Origin: Theobroma cacao
Lineage: Eukaryota > Streptophyta > Magnoliopsida > Malvales > Malvaceae
Assembly (NCBI RefSeq): GCF_000208745.1
Contig: NC_030855.1
Coordinates: 18,049,231-18,113,230 of the forward strand
Direction: 5' to 3'
DNA length: 64,000 bases
Shown here: in pieces, positions 13,201 through 26,165 of the stretch
How positions within the stretch are numbered: the stretch's first letter is position 1
How the letters are laid out: the number at the start of each line of letters is the position of its first letter
Made by a program: the position numbers and the translations under genes
The notes under the pieces: generated by a model
The model's database searches: none
Told to the model about the DNA's origin: nothing
What the model saw: only the letters and a program-made list of their open reading frames with translations

Positions 13201-15485
13201 ATATGCTCACACTCTTTCTGGTCATGAGTATGATTTGGAACCTGAGACTTCTCCATTAATTAATGACTTTGATGAAAAGAAAAAGGGGATTCCATCTCAA
13301 GTGATCTTTTTGCAGGCATGTTATTATGGAGGACTATAGAGATGGAGTGGAGTGCTACCAGAGAGCTCTCCGTGTAGATGCAAGACATTATAAGTCCTGG
13401 TATGGTCTTGGGATGATATATCTTCGCCAAGAGAAATTTGAATTTGCTGAGCATCATTTTCGCCAAGCTTATCAGATAAATCCTTATTCATCAGTTATCA
13501 TGTACTATTTGGGAACCACTTTAGAATCATTAAAGGTTTGGCCAATTATATGTTATCATTTCTACACCTAAATATGATTTTGTTTCTACCCTGACTCCTT
13601 GGCCCTAACCTGTTTTTGTATGATGAACTGTTATGCAATACTCAGCATATGCATCTTACAGATGTTTGATATGTTTAAACATATGTCGATTACACAGGCT
13701 GCCCGTCTTTGTTTATCATGCTGCTGTGGTCATATGTGTTCTCTTTTGTGTAATTGGCTGTGGTTAAACTTTTTAGCATCTTCTCTAACAAGAGTTTTGA
13801 GTTCATCCACTTTATACATTTTATAGTAAGAAACCAGATATAATTGCCAGACTTGAGTCAATGTAGCAAGGACAGCTTTGGAATAAGATTACAGCGAGAG
13901 GCTATTTTACTACTAAATTGTGCATTTTGTGCTTTGAAATGTTGCACTCACATATTTTACTTTGTTGTCAATGGGCTGCAATGTAATGCCAAAACAGGAA
14001 AAAATATGTGACTACTAAAGTCTTGTTTCATTATTGTTTGTCCAATTGACAACTGTTTTTTAATTGTTTTGCAGAGGAGTGAAGAAGCTTTGGAGATGAT
14101 GGAAAAAGCTATTGTCACTGACAATAAAAATCCACTTCCAAAGTACAACAAAGCAAAAATGCTGGTGACACTTGGAAAATTGAATGAAGCTTTGGAAATT
14201 TTGGAGGAACTCAAAGAGTGCAATCCTCGTGAAAGTAGCATCTATGCATTGATAGGTGAAATTTATAAACAACATAAAAAGCATGACAAGGCAATGCTTC
14301 ATTTTGGAATTGCTTTGGACTTAAAACCGTGTACGTTGGATGTTGCTAAAATAGAGGTAATAGTCATCACCCTTTGCTTTCTTAGACGTTCATGTGGCTT
14401 GTTCTATAGTACAGGCTTTCATTTCCTCTTTAAGATGAGACTACCACATTAATTTGCAGAAACGGTTTTTCTGGAGATAACTCTAATGATCGCTTTCCCT
14501 TTTTCATCTACATTGTGCATAGCAATGCAAATTATACCAACCATTTTTCCAAAATTAATCAAGCTATTACTGTTTAAAGAATGTATATATTTAATAGCCA
14601 CAGCACATCATATGCTAGGTTTCTATTCGTCTTCTGTTTTTTGTCCAATCATATTGCAGAAGGTTTCTAGTCACCGGAAATAAAATATTGTACATGTTAT
14701 GAAAGAGGTACCTAGTTGTCTAAAATGATTATTCTTCTAATCTCTTTAGTTTCATAGCTCCAACTTTTTATTTCTTGAGCTCATCAGATCAACTTTTGGC
14801 CAAATGAGCAAAAATCCTATCAAGTCCTTAAGTAGTTTTGAAGTATAGTTTCTTAATGCTTTGTGTAACCCATAGCTTTGTTAATGGGTTGCTACCCTTT
14901 TGGTTCCTTTTAGTGATTTTTTTCTATATATATAAAGTTTATGCTGTTATGGACGAATGAAGTATGATTGCTTTTCTAATTCCATTAAGGTGTGGGCATA
15001 TCATTCTTCCTAAAAGGTGCACGAGGAGTAATCATGTCACTTGCTCCTTTGTTGAATCCTTTTGGTCAACTACGATGGTCTTTTCTTGGAAAGATGAGAC
15101 TTCAAGGGCTTTTTTGCATTTGTTATGATCCTATACGTGGTTGTCTGATTTGTGCCTTGCACAGCAGTTGATGTCTATGGCTGAAATTGGGTTTTCATAA
15201 ACTTGAATTTGGAAAAGAAACACAGAGTCGTTTTAATAAGGAGCAACTTTCTTATAGTAATAACATTTTGAAAAACATTTCTAAAGAATCAATCATATCA
15301 TGTGGTCCCTTCTAGGACAGTATACTGCACTCAAAGAACACGTACTGATATCAATTAGCATGATATTACTATCACAACTAAAGATAAGTGGTGTTCTGTT
15401 TCTAACAAGCTGTCTAATTGTTATCCATGGGCAGGCTGCCATTGAAAAGTTAATTATACCAGATGAAATAGATGATGACTTTTAG
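4255..15485 (+). CDS. CDC27: Anaphase-promoting complex subunit 3 / CDC27 (17 exons)
   Basis: Core TPR scaffold of the APC/C ubiquitin ligase in the nucleus; the C-terminal TPRs of APC3 bind the IR tails of CDC20/CDH1 activators (family knowledge). CDS exons read by eye: 4255-4359, 4475-4547, 4676-4785, 4905-4951, 5588-5685, 6464-6768, 7659-7778, 8296-8392, 9080-9244, 10397-10620, 10721-10786, 11250-11369, 12423-12499, 13108-13227, 13316-13535, 14075-14356, 15435-15485. They sum to 2280 nt (759 aa), close to the ~740 aa of plant CDC27. The N-terminus (MEALLANYVEKSLNNYM, then AIFLCERLCAEFPSE) begins the APC3 N-terminal TPR domain (~1-160). A basic/polar linker follows (~165-430, with CRRSARLAAARR). 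C-terminal TPRs run ~450-745 (GLGMIYLRQEKFEFAEHHF). The start resembles CDC27A more than CDC27B/HOBBIT, while the C-terminus (IPDEIDDDF) leans to CDC27B. Exons 7-9 are the least certain. Confidence 0.93.
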
Positions 15486-18400
15486 CACTTGCCAGCTGCA
15501 ATATAGTGAACAGAGAGAGTGAAATTTCTGGGTGCAAAAAGCCACTGGTATCTGAGGTACTTACTTGGCTTGCCTGCGACGTACACTAGAAGAAGTTGGT
15601 AGAAGTTCCAGAAGATTTGTAACCTTTTAGGTTCTTCACCGCATTGGATGCACCTTCGGAAATCTTGCAGCTTCTTACTAGTCCCAAACTGATTAGAAAG
15701 TAAGTGTTAAAATAGCAATTTGTGCACAAAGCTTACTATCGGAATAAACCTCTGGTATTTACTTTAATAGTCGTTTAATATTTCATGCATAGAATGAACT
15801 TTTTTTATTTATTAATAGTGTGTAGTTTGTTAGTCAGTAGCAGCTTAATCCAATGCGGTTTGTTGGCACCTAATACACCCAATTCTAGCAGTTGAAATTC
15901 TAAATGCATAGAAATTTGTCAGCTCTCTTCTCCCCATCTTCCTTCATAAATTCCTGTGAAAACTAATAGACTATGGGTTTGTTGCCCCTAGATTCTGTTT
16001 AGTTAGGAAATATTTTTCAATTGTTTTGACATAAGTAAAATGTTCGTATGGAATTGACTAGTATCTCATGAGTTAAAACTGTTTATTCTTTATTGATTCA
16101 AGTTCTGCTGCACCGCAACTAATGCCTGTCATACATGCCTCCTACGTCAAGGTATGATTAGAGGAGCTTCTCTCACTTACTCCCCCTCCCCCTTAGCCCA
16201 AATATATAAAAGAAAATGGAAAACGGATTGAGAATAATATTATTATGACCTCAAGGTTTCAACTGTTAACGACTTTTTTTTTTTTTTGGAGTTTCAACTT
16301 TTAACTTGGTAAGAACTGTATGTCTATATCTCCAAGTATTCTTAGCAGATATTAGTTTTGTTGTTTGCTAAACATACAAAGATTGTGTTTGTGATTAAGT
16401 GGGAAATCAACATTCTGGTGATTTCTGTCTGTATGAAACTGTGTATGTGAGCATTTTTAATACCCCTAAAATCCTCTTCAACAGAATGCTTTAATTCTTC
16501 CCGATGAGCAGTTTTAGGCTCACTGCAAAAAGGCAGTCTGGTGGAATCCCATTCTCATCAGGGAATACATGCTTCTTGGGCAATCTCTGTTTCATTAGGG
16601 AGCAGTGTAATTTCTAATAATTATCCAAAACACTAATAGACAAGCAAGCGAAGCTGAATTTATTCATGATCAAATTACAAAATGTGGTGATCGTGCATTT
16701 TCATTGTGATGTCAAATTACATGTCATTCTTGAGCAACCTTATATCGTGCATGTGGTCATAATTATTACTACTAACAACTATCCTATTCATGCTGCCTCT
16801 TGTGAGAAAGCATGTGCAAGTCAAAAACAAAGCAAAACGTAATTCCAGACCATTCATTAACACTGTACTAAATTGTGTACAATGAGTAATCTTATCAATG
16901 CATATACTAATTAGACTACCCTATTATAAATCTATTCATTACGAACAAAAATGAAAAAGGTGTATACTTGTTTATAATATTCATTATATTACAGATTCAA
17001 TATAAAATGTTTAAATTAATTAAGTGATTGGATGGAATCATTTTAAATATTCAAAATTTATTAGCCAAAACGTAATTTTTCGTATTTAAAATCTTAAATT
17101 TAAAAAAAAATTAAATATTTAGTTTGTTGATTAATACATAATTTTTTGTTTAGAGAATTCGAATCTCTTTTTTATGATTAAAAGAAAAACCTAAACCCCC
17201 TAAAAAAAAAAAACGCAAAGTGACCCTTTAAAAATACAAAGCAGTAAAATACAAAAATTCAGACAAGAACAGCCTTACGATATTCGTACGATGTTGATGA
17301 TACGAAAGAAAGAAAACGGTGCAATCAATTCTCCCACGTTTTTTTTGTTAATCCTTGAATTGACAGTACAACAGAAATAATGGAACTCAAATGGAAATTG
17401 TATTGTTGACCCTCTTTTGTTTTGGTCGAAGACGGACTTTGCTTTGTTAAAACAGCTGTAGCTTGGCCTTTGTTTATAGGCTAAGGAAACTCCTCATGGC
17501 GTTGAAAGTCGTGGGATGGTTGAAATTCGAAGGCGGCAGCGTTGGATTTTTATAATCCCTTTCTCAATAATACCCTGCCTACTACTTTTGATGATATCGC
17601 TTCATTCGCTAAAGTTGAAGTTGTACATTTACCAAAAGTAGGGGGACACTAATGGAACCCAAAATATCATGCAGCCGTCTGCCTAGTGCCTTTGCTTCGG
17701 AATTGGCTTTTTTTAAATTGCGCAGGCCACGGAGACTTGGGGCTCTTTGCAGCTTTCACTCATTCATCTTTTTGAAATATAACGAAACTTTTTCAACCCA
17801 TTATGGTTTCTACGGCCAACTATAAAAAGTAACAATTTGGTAAAATGTGAACAATATGTGATATTTTATCATGTCGTTGATTGAGTTATGAATAAAAAAT
17901 TAATAATCATTGATGATATAAAGTTAATATATATGTAAATAAACACAAGCTACAAAATATAAATGATTTATATATAGTGTAATAGTTAATTTATAAATTA
18001 ATAATAAAAAAAAGAATGATCTGTAGCTCTTGCAATTTAACTATATATATATATATAAATAAATAAATTTCTAATATATATGCATATAAATACAACAATA
18101 TTGTAGTTAAGTAAAAGAGATGTGGTAGCAATATGATGTCTCTCCAATTTCCTTCATTTAGATGTGTTGGTTAGATCAAGTCTCTTTTCGTGCATTGAAT
18201 AACTCTTTTTAAAGATTAAAATAGTAGGTGTTTTCTTAATATTCAGCTTAATTTTAGTAAACTAAACCATGGCGGTATGTATAAATATAATTAAGGTTTA
18301 AATCTCATCAATTACCTTCTTTAATCAATGGTTTTCAATATATATATATATATATATACATCATCACGTTTTTAGGATTCTATTATCATTAATTATGGAT

Positions 18401-18940
18401 ATTATAGATGTGAAGAATAGTAATTGATGAATGGAAAAATTTTAGTAGTCAATAAAAGGTGATGCAAAGAAGCCAAACTAGGATGTGATGGTACTTGCTA
18501 CCTTTTCCATAAGGTCCTTAATTACTAGTAATTGCCAAATCAATTATTACTAGAGTTTGCTATCCTTTGCATGGTTAAAGTAAAGGTAGAATTTCGCACA
18601 CTATATAATTGTTCAATAATTTATTTTTTTTTTTAAAAAAAGAAAAATCATTGTCTTTGAGTTGAAATGGTTTCAACCCTTGGCTCCAAAGCTGTGGTCT
18701 AACAGCTAGCTGGCACTTTCATCATCCCAAGCTCACATGAGCTCGAGCCCACCTAATGAGCACCAACCAAAAATGATTGAAGCAAGTAATATGGCCCAGG
18801 AAAGGAAAAATACTTAAACCACTAAAATAACCCAAACCATCCGTGCATCCATAGGTTATTTTAGTGCCATATTTGAAGCACAAATCACCTTTAAAAACAC
18901 GTCTCCTTTCCCTTGTCTGCTCAACCCTTCCCTTCCCCTT
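15486..18940. other. Intergenic, no gene seen
   Basis: Contains the 3' flank of CDC27 (ggaataaac near 15740 is a possible poly(A) signal), then AT-rich DNA with TA runs at 18041-18057 and 18338-18358. No open frame with family resemblance was found on either strand. Confidence 0.6.
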
Positions 18941-18947
18941 TATATAC
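18941..18947 (+). promoter_or_regulatory. TATA box of the DUF761 gene
   Basis: TATATAC lies 140 bp before the ATG. It is followed by a long CT-rich leader (cttcctctccctctctccctct), typical of plant 5' UTRs. Inferred from position and motif only. Confidence 0.65.
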
Positions 18948-19080
18948 CCTTCCTCTCCCTCTCTCCCTCTAACCCAAACAAATAATTTCCTCTTCTCTCT
19001 TCCTCTCCCTTCACTCTCTCTCCATCTCTCTCAACCCACAATTGAAAAGGAAAAAATACTAGTAAAAGAAAAGGCAAAAT

Positions 19081-19713
19081 ATGGAACAAAATCTACCAGT
19101 GATAGCCAAAAGAGTATGGAGCATAGTAAGGGCAGTTCTCTTCATGATGAGAAAAGGGATATCAAAGAGAAAGCTCATGGTTGATCTCAACATGATGCTC
19201 AAACGTGGCAAAATCGCTAGCGCCAAAGCCATTGGCAACCTTATGTTCCACCACCACCACAACCACAGCAACCACCACAAAGACCCCCACATCTCATCCT
19301 TCATGGCGGCAGCCCAGGAGTACGAGTTCAGCTGCAGCAACACCCCCAACTACATCTTCCCTTTCAACCTCGCTACCAAGAAGAAAAGTAGCATTAACAA
19401 CTACTACCACCATTTCTTCGCGTGCACCCACGCGCCTCCCACTCACGACGACGACGTCGCGACGGTGAACGCTGTTAAGGTTGTGTTGGAGATGTTCAAC
19501 AACAATGACAGCAACATGGTGGTGGAAGCCTCCCCTATGTTACCAGGGTTCGGGCAAACTCCATTGGCCAGGCAACTTAGGATAACGGACTCTCCTTTTC
19601 CTTTGAGAGATGTCGACGAAGACAATGGCTACGTAGACAAGGCTGCCGAGGATTTCATAAACAGGTTTTACAAGGATTTGAAGCAGCAAAATAAGAGAAT
19701 GGCTGAGTTATAA
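19081..19713 (+). CDS. DUF761 / cotton-fibre-expressed-type protein, 210 aa
   Basis: Single-exon gene. The N-terminal half is basic (RKGISKRKLMVDLNMMLKRG). It then has a His/Asn-rich run around residues 57-70 (HHHHNHSNHHKDPH), the motif EYEFSCSNTP, an Asp-rich stretch (HDDDVATVN), a proline/glycine segment (PMLPGFGQTPLARQLRITDSPFPL), and the C-terminal block KAAEDFINRFYKDLKQQNK. EYEFSCSNTP plus the C-terminal EDFI.RFY..L signature is what I recognise as the plant DUF761 family, whose molecular function is not established. The start codon follows the CT-rich leader and an A-rich context (caaaATGG). No transmembrane segment or signal peptide is evident. Shorter reading frames overlapping it on both strands are shadows. 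Confidence 0.88.
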   Translation: MEQNLPVIAKRVWSIVRAVLFMMRKGISKRKLMVDLNMMLKRGKIASAKAIGNLMFHHHHNHSNHHKDPHISSFMAAAQEYEFSCSNTPNYIFPFNLATKKKSSINNYYHHFFACTHAPPTHDDDVATVNAVKVVLEMFNNNDSNMVVEASPMLPGFGQTPLARQLRITDSPFPLRDVDEDNGYVDKAAEDFINRFYKDLKQQNKRMAEL

Positions 19714-22700
19714 GGGAACTCTTTGTTGGTGCATGTTCATGTTTCAAGTTTATGGTTAATTACTTTGGGGTTTTAATTTTGTTGTTGATATAACAAATAA
19801 AAGAAAACTATAAGAAAAAAAGACATGCAATTTTCAGTTTATTTTCCTTTTTTTTTTGTTTTGATCTTATGTTAAAAACAGTTTATGTTTATCATGAAAA
19901 ATTAATGTAATATCAATGAGAAGTACTGTACACTACAGGGAATTTGAAGCTTAATTAATTAATTAGCCGTTTCAAGTATATCCTTTTTTATTTCTTTTTA
20001 AATTTTGTTCGACTATACAACGTAAATGATGAACAAAATTCTCAGCCAAATTAAAATCCTTCAAGGTTAAGTTATAAACATGTTAAGTATGATTTTTTGT
20101 GGTTTTCTGAATATAAAAATCTTTTTTCTTTTTATAGTTACAAGCTTTTATTTTTCTTTGTCATGGGGTTTTGTGCTTTTAACCTAAATTTTGAGCTTGA
20201 GGCAGATATATGGGTGGCAGGCAAGATCTAATAAATTACAACGTTCAATTTGGTGACATTTCATCGTATTGGTTTTTATTTATTTAATTATTTTCCAAGG
20301 AAGGAGACGAAAGAAGAAATGAATGGTTGCGAATTCCATGAAACCTTGATTAAATATAGAAACTGCATCGCTTTTACAGCCTGATCAAATCGCTACCACT
20401 TTGGTTTTAATGTCCTGATGTGATCCCACTAAACTAAAGTAAACTTAGAGCTGGACCCTCCTCCATATTCAACTTTTTCCCCCAAATCACTTTTGCTTTT
20501 TTAGATTTTTTCTTTTCAGTATCTTATTTCAAAAGTTTTGTGACCAAAAGCAAACCACAATTGGGCTTAGCCTCGTTTTGCTTTGCCAATTATTGAATTA
20601 CAATTGGTAGTGGTTGGCAATAAAGTTTGCTGAAGCGCACACCAAAAAATAATGGAAAAGAAAACAAATAATCAAGGGGCAAAAAAGAAAAACGAGGTGT
20701 GGGGAAGATTAAAGTTCAAAGGGTGCCGATCAACTAAAGTATAATCCAGCCACCTCGTGAATCAAATCAAAATTTTCAATAGATTTCGACTAAATCCTTT
20801 TATTATGTTATAAGAAAAAAAGGGTTTATTGGCTAATGAGAGGGGGAGATCACATAAGCTATGTCCTAAATTTTTTCTCCATGAAACTCGTGAAATTATA
20901 GAAGTTAAATCCTTTGTATCAGAAACATACAAACTAGGTAACGCATGTGTGTATATATATAAATCTGTATATATCTATGTATTGTATCTTAATTTTGTAA
21001 AATTATTAATGTACTATATATATGCGCTATAAATAATAAATTTAAAATTTTGAAAAACTCGAATTGTTTTGCAATTTGTTCAGCTCTTAAATACTAAAAT
21101 ACTTAATGCAACTCAATTTCTGTATTAATCCCCTTATTGAGAGCTTGTTGGATAATAAATAATTAGTGGAGTTTTTTTAGTTTAATTTTAAATAGCATGA
21201 GGTTTGAAGGAATACTTTAAGCAAAGGGAAAAGCCAACCCTTGCAATAGTTTTCACTTGAGAATGTGCTTATAAGCTGGCACACAAAAGAAAAGTTAAGT
21301 TGGACTAACTCCGCTTGACTTTATTGTACGTACAATTAATGCAAAAAATCTTGTTTGGGATATCCAACCATAACAGACCACCTAAGCTTGAAGAAGAAAA
21401 ATGCGAAGCAAGTAATTTATATTTAAGCCGCAATTGATACCGCTGTTACTATATCTATAATATATGCTATATACATTTCTTATTGGAGGTGTTATTATGG
21501 ATTTCCAGTTATTTATTTATTTTTTTTAAAAAAAAGAACCTACAATCAAACTCACTCTCTGTATATATTTTTACCATATTGTGGACCTACATGGATTAGT
21601 TTTGGCACAGAATCACAGACGAAACTGGCATATGCATGGCTAAATGTCTATAGGAAACTCACCTATCGCTAGTGAAGAAAAGGAGAAAAAAAAAATGTCT
21701 TTTCTGGTAAACGAATCTTATTTGCATGTGCCATATTTAACGAGGACTGCCTGCATGCTCCTATCCCACGTAATTACTATTAATTTCATCAACATATATA
21801 CTTCCAACCCCTTCCCCAACACACATTCTTACTTACCTTTTTTTTTTTTCTTTTTGTAAGAATTTATAACATCAGTAAAAAGTAAAAAAAAAAAAAGTAG
21901 ATCGTAGAAAATAATGAGAAAGGCAGAAAACTAATAGAGAAAATCATGAGCTGTGGTGCTTTGTAATTACTTGCGGGCAAGATCTTTGATGTTGGTAAGT
22001 GTGGTGGGCAAGATCTATACATTTCCAGAGTTTTATTTTAAAAAAAACTTTATTAATTTGCATGGAAATTGAAAATAGATGGTGGCGCTCTCAAACTCTT
22101 ATGAAAGGCCAAAAGGTTTAGGTAATGTGTTAGGTGAAACGTGGGGAAGCATGGCAACTTGCGGGACAGATGTCACGTTTTGAACTTACCTTCATCTTCC
22201 TTTTTGACATGCTTGCTTCACTTGTAGTTTTCACTTCAAACTTTTATCCCCATTATTTTAATTTTATATGCTTTACTTCTCCAAAGCAACTTCGTATTTG
22301 CCTTATGAGGGTGGTATAGGGCTTTCATTCTTTTGATTTGGAGAAAGAAGAATTTGTTCTTCCATGTGTCAAAATCGTTACATTGAGTATAATTAAGTAA
22401 TTAAAAATTAATACCAATTATGTATGTACTATTTGATAGCTACACAAATTGCTTTGATTCTTTAGTTTTTCAGAAAAGCAAAAAAAAAAAAGAAGAATGC
22501 CTTGTATACATACAATAGTTAATTACTATTTGTTTTTATTTCTAAATGATAAAAGTTAAGTACTTAAAGGTGATAATTTAGTAGAAGCTAAATTTATTTG
22601 CGAACATAAAGAAAAGAAACATTCAAATCCATTAATAATTATTCTCGAGAAATTATCAGTTTTTTTTTTTTGCATTATTTTCAATTAATATACTTAAAAA

Positions 22701-25660
22701 GGACTTCCAAATGATAAGTCATAGAGCTCCATTTATCTTGTCTTGATGTTACAAGTCAATATCATAATTCAAGCTTATTTGATGATTGATGTAGATATTT
22801 AACATTCGGGCCCATTAATTTGTCCAAATGTTGAATCGAACTCTGCAAAAATGTGAGTGAATGGCTGGCAAATTTATAAAAAAATAATTGTTTAGATTCA
22901 AGTCGAGATATGTCATTAATTAACAATTTAATTAAAAGAAAATTACAATTCAATTGTCGCACTCCTACTCATTTTTAATACGTCCACATTTGATACTTAA
23001 ATCTCTCATTGGAATTTCTGTTTGAGAATTTTTGTCATGTTTTACTTGGAAGTAGTGCACTAGTCAAAATGATCCTAGCAAGTATCCAAAGGAAGCAAAA
23101 CCTTTAGCAAAAGTTACCATGTAAAGTAATCTACTTCATACATATGAAATTAATTTTACTTCTTTTATATTGACTTCATGCGGTTTAGTGACCAGTTCTT
23201 TGTTCTCTACCGAGGGTCTAATTATTTTATATTTTTAGCAATATATGTCAACCTAATTAAGCCAGGGTTATTCTTCTGTCTCCTAATAAAATAAAAACCC
23301 AAATTTAGAATCATAAGAAGGCGTGATTTTTCAAACTTAGGATCTTGAGGCATACTTTGATTTAGGAATTTCAACTCTAAAATATACTCCAATGCATATA
23401 TAAATCCGACCTTACATAAAATTGCGATATTCAATGCGTGATTATTGTTTCAATCAAAGTATATATAATTGATATTGAGTTATCAATTCGATGACTTTTC
23501 ATATTTATAAACAACAGTTATATCATTATAAAATTAGATTGAGAAAAATAGTGATAATGGAGTTTAACGTTTCAATTAAATATATAAATAAAAAATTTAA
23601 TTCGTGTTGCGAGGATGATTTGATGGTTAGAATACAAAATCTTAATTTAAAAATGTCAAAATCATATTAAAAAAAGGTGAGATTTATAAATAAAAAAAAA
23701 TACATTCTTTAATTTATATATTTCAAGCTCCATGGATTTTTTAACGTGCATATAGCCGACAAGACATCTCTTAACCATATTCCTAGAAAAGACTTTACCA
23801 TATATAAATCCCGCAAAGTAATGTGAGAGGACATATAAAAAGAACCCCAATATAATTTTTTTTTTGTTCTTTTATTTGAATTTCACAAATTCGTGTAATG
23901 AGGCATGCCGATGTGCATTTTTATGATTGGAGCTTTGTATCATATGCCAAAAAGAGTGTTACTTTTATCCATTATCATTAAAGAAAAGATGATATCATTG
24001 GCCCTGGAGATCTTAATAGAATTGAAACAAGGTGCCTTATGCTGGGTAGATTGCTTCCAAAAACCATGAGCTTGGAAGTATCCAGGAAGCAGGTACTTTG
24101 GGAAAGTGGCAACAAGGAGAGGCTTTGTGAAAAGTTCAATTTCTTTCATGCCAAGCTTTCTCTACCAAGTCCAATATCTCTCCCACTAGCAAAAGTAGAA
24201 CTCCTCTTATAATAATTCAAGCACGCTCTCACTTCTATTCCATCTCTCATGTATGAGTATATGGCCATGCATGCATGCATACATAATACATGCCACTTCA
24301 CATCAATGCTCATTATCATCTAGCCAAATAATTGCTTATTAACTTGTCCCTCATGACTTTCAAAAAAAAAAAAAACTTGTCCCTCATGACAAACTATAAT
24401 ATAGAATATGACAATGTCGACCTAGATTATAATATTCATAATAATGTTAATGATTTTATATTTTAATGCAAACCACGCGATTAAGACATATAGTATTGTT
24501 TTAATTAAAAAGACAATTATTGGCAAAATCAATATTGTAGATTGAAATGTGATGTATATATCATGAAACACAGCCTTTCACAATTTGTACTGGGAATTAG
24601 GTTTTTCAACAAAGTGCATAGAATAGTGCAAGTGTGCATCTTTGTTAGATTTTAGCTCCTACCAAAAAGTTTTAAGTCCCGAAAACGACCGAAAAGAAAA
24701 GAGTTGGTGAAAGGCTGCCAGTGCTCAATTATTGAACTCCACACTTCTTCACTAACAATCTCTCTCCTCTCTCTGTTAAGGCAATGGAGCTTTTTGAATA
24801 TTCCAGGATATCAGTCTCTGAAAGCTAAACCAATAATTTAAATCCATTCAATTTTTGACAGTTGGAATTGTACTGTATTTAAAGAAATCAATCAAAGACA
24901 TGGACCATCAAGAGTCAGACCATGCTACACGTATCATTTCTAATTACAAAGAAGAAACTATAATTTTCATTGGGTCACTTTAGTAATTGTGTGCTACAAA
25001 AGAAAAAAAAAAGTTACTACTTTATAAATCTACCATATATATAAGGTCAATAAAGCTTCCACAAGATTCATTCAATCTTCAAATTTTTGGACTAATAAAT
25101 CATCAGATTAGATTAAATAGTTTTGCTTAGTGTTGGGATATATTATTTTAGTTGCCAAAGAGGAAATTAGATCAATTCCTATTTGCCAAATTATTGGGAG
25201 GCAGACATAGAATGACAAGAAAAGATGTTGAGCCTTCCCCTTTTGTCTCAACATTGTATATTTTTTTGTTTTGGGAAAGTGGTATGCTTTAGAGTTCGTA
25301 GATGCTTTTTTGGCCACTTTAAAATGGCTTTACTGTTATAAAGCTAAAATTTTTCAGGCTCCAAAACGAGTGCCCATCCACTTTGAATTAAAATAAGGAC
25401 ATTTGTCTTTGGCTAAACCTAAGAGATGTTGGGATCAGGGGCAGCAACTCGGAACCCCAGTTCGTAAACTTAGCCTAAATGAATAATTAAATATAATTAG
25501 TATGTGCTGGGATTTAGAAAGCCTGCAATTTGCCTGAGGCAATCCTTTCTCCAACCCCAAGAAGAGACTATAAAGAGTTGTTTATAATTTTAAATCCAAT
25601 GTTGTCTAAGAATAATTAGAATCCTTAATGCTTAAGGTGACAAAAAAGATTTAAACTTCA
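19714..25660. other. Long AT-rich intergenic region
   Basis: About 6 kb with no recognisable gene. Small features: a near-identical 16-bp duplication (acttgtccctcatgac) at about 24342 and 24375, separated by an A run; short TA runs; and a CATG repeat near 24269-24280. Open frames here are short, low-complexity and lack family resemblance. Confidence 0.55.
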
Positions 25661-25662
25661 TT

Positions 25663-25693
<31 letters not shown>

Positions 25694-25726
25694 TAGNAGA
25701 GAGAGAAGAGAGAGAGAGAGAGAGAG
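25663..25726. repeat. GA microsatellite with an internal N
   Basis: Two (GA)n arrays, each followed by tggtag, the first ending at an ambiguous base N (25697). The repeated 'array + tggtag' unit suggests either duplication or an assembly join within the microsatellite. Confidence 0.9.
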
Positions 25727-25794
25727 TGGTAGTAAATTAACTTGATTTTAGAGAGACAGTAGTAGTAAATTTTAACAAAATATGTTTTTTTTTT

Positions 25795-26165
25795 TGCATA
25801 ATGTTCAAAATAGTCCATAAACTAGTAAAGGAAATTCAAATAAATCTTTTTTTATTGTATTTAATCAAACTCATTTATTTTTATTTTTGATTAAATAAGC
25901 TCTTATGATTAATATGGTTAATTAATTATAATTAATCAAAATATCTTTTATCATTTCATGCTTATATAATGCTGACGTAGCGTTAATGTGAAATGTGATA
26001 AAATGTCACATGATCATGTTATCATTCATTATAATATAAAATGTTAAGTGATATTTTAACTTTAATAAAAGTAAAATAATTTATTTGACTAAAAATAAAA
26101 ATATATGAATTTCATTGAACGTAATAAAAAAATAAAAATTTGTTTAAAATTAGCAAAACATTATT
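25795..26165. mobile_element. Inverted-repeat element, family A copy 2 (MITE-like)
   Basis: Left arm (caaataaatctttttttattgta...gattaaataagctcttatgattaa) pairs with the reverse complement of the right arm (aataaaagtaaaataatttatttgac...cattgaacgtaataaaaaaa). The centre has 'atgctgacgtagcg' and 'gtcacatgatcatg'. It matches the arms of the copies at 3.0, 30.0, 35.4 and 50.5 kb. Non-coding; ends approximate. Confidence 0.65.

Noticed and set aside
13228..13315. Reading CDC27 straight through the 88-nt intron
   Set aside because: The open extension (EYDLEPETSP...) ends in a stop soon after and has no TPR likeness; splicing restores the TPR pattern.
19059..19349. Antisense and alternate-frame open frames over the DUF761 gene
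   Set aside because: They are low-complexity shadows (His/Trp/Thr runs) of the coding frame.
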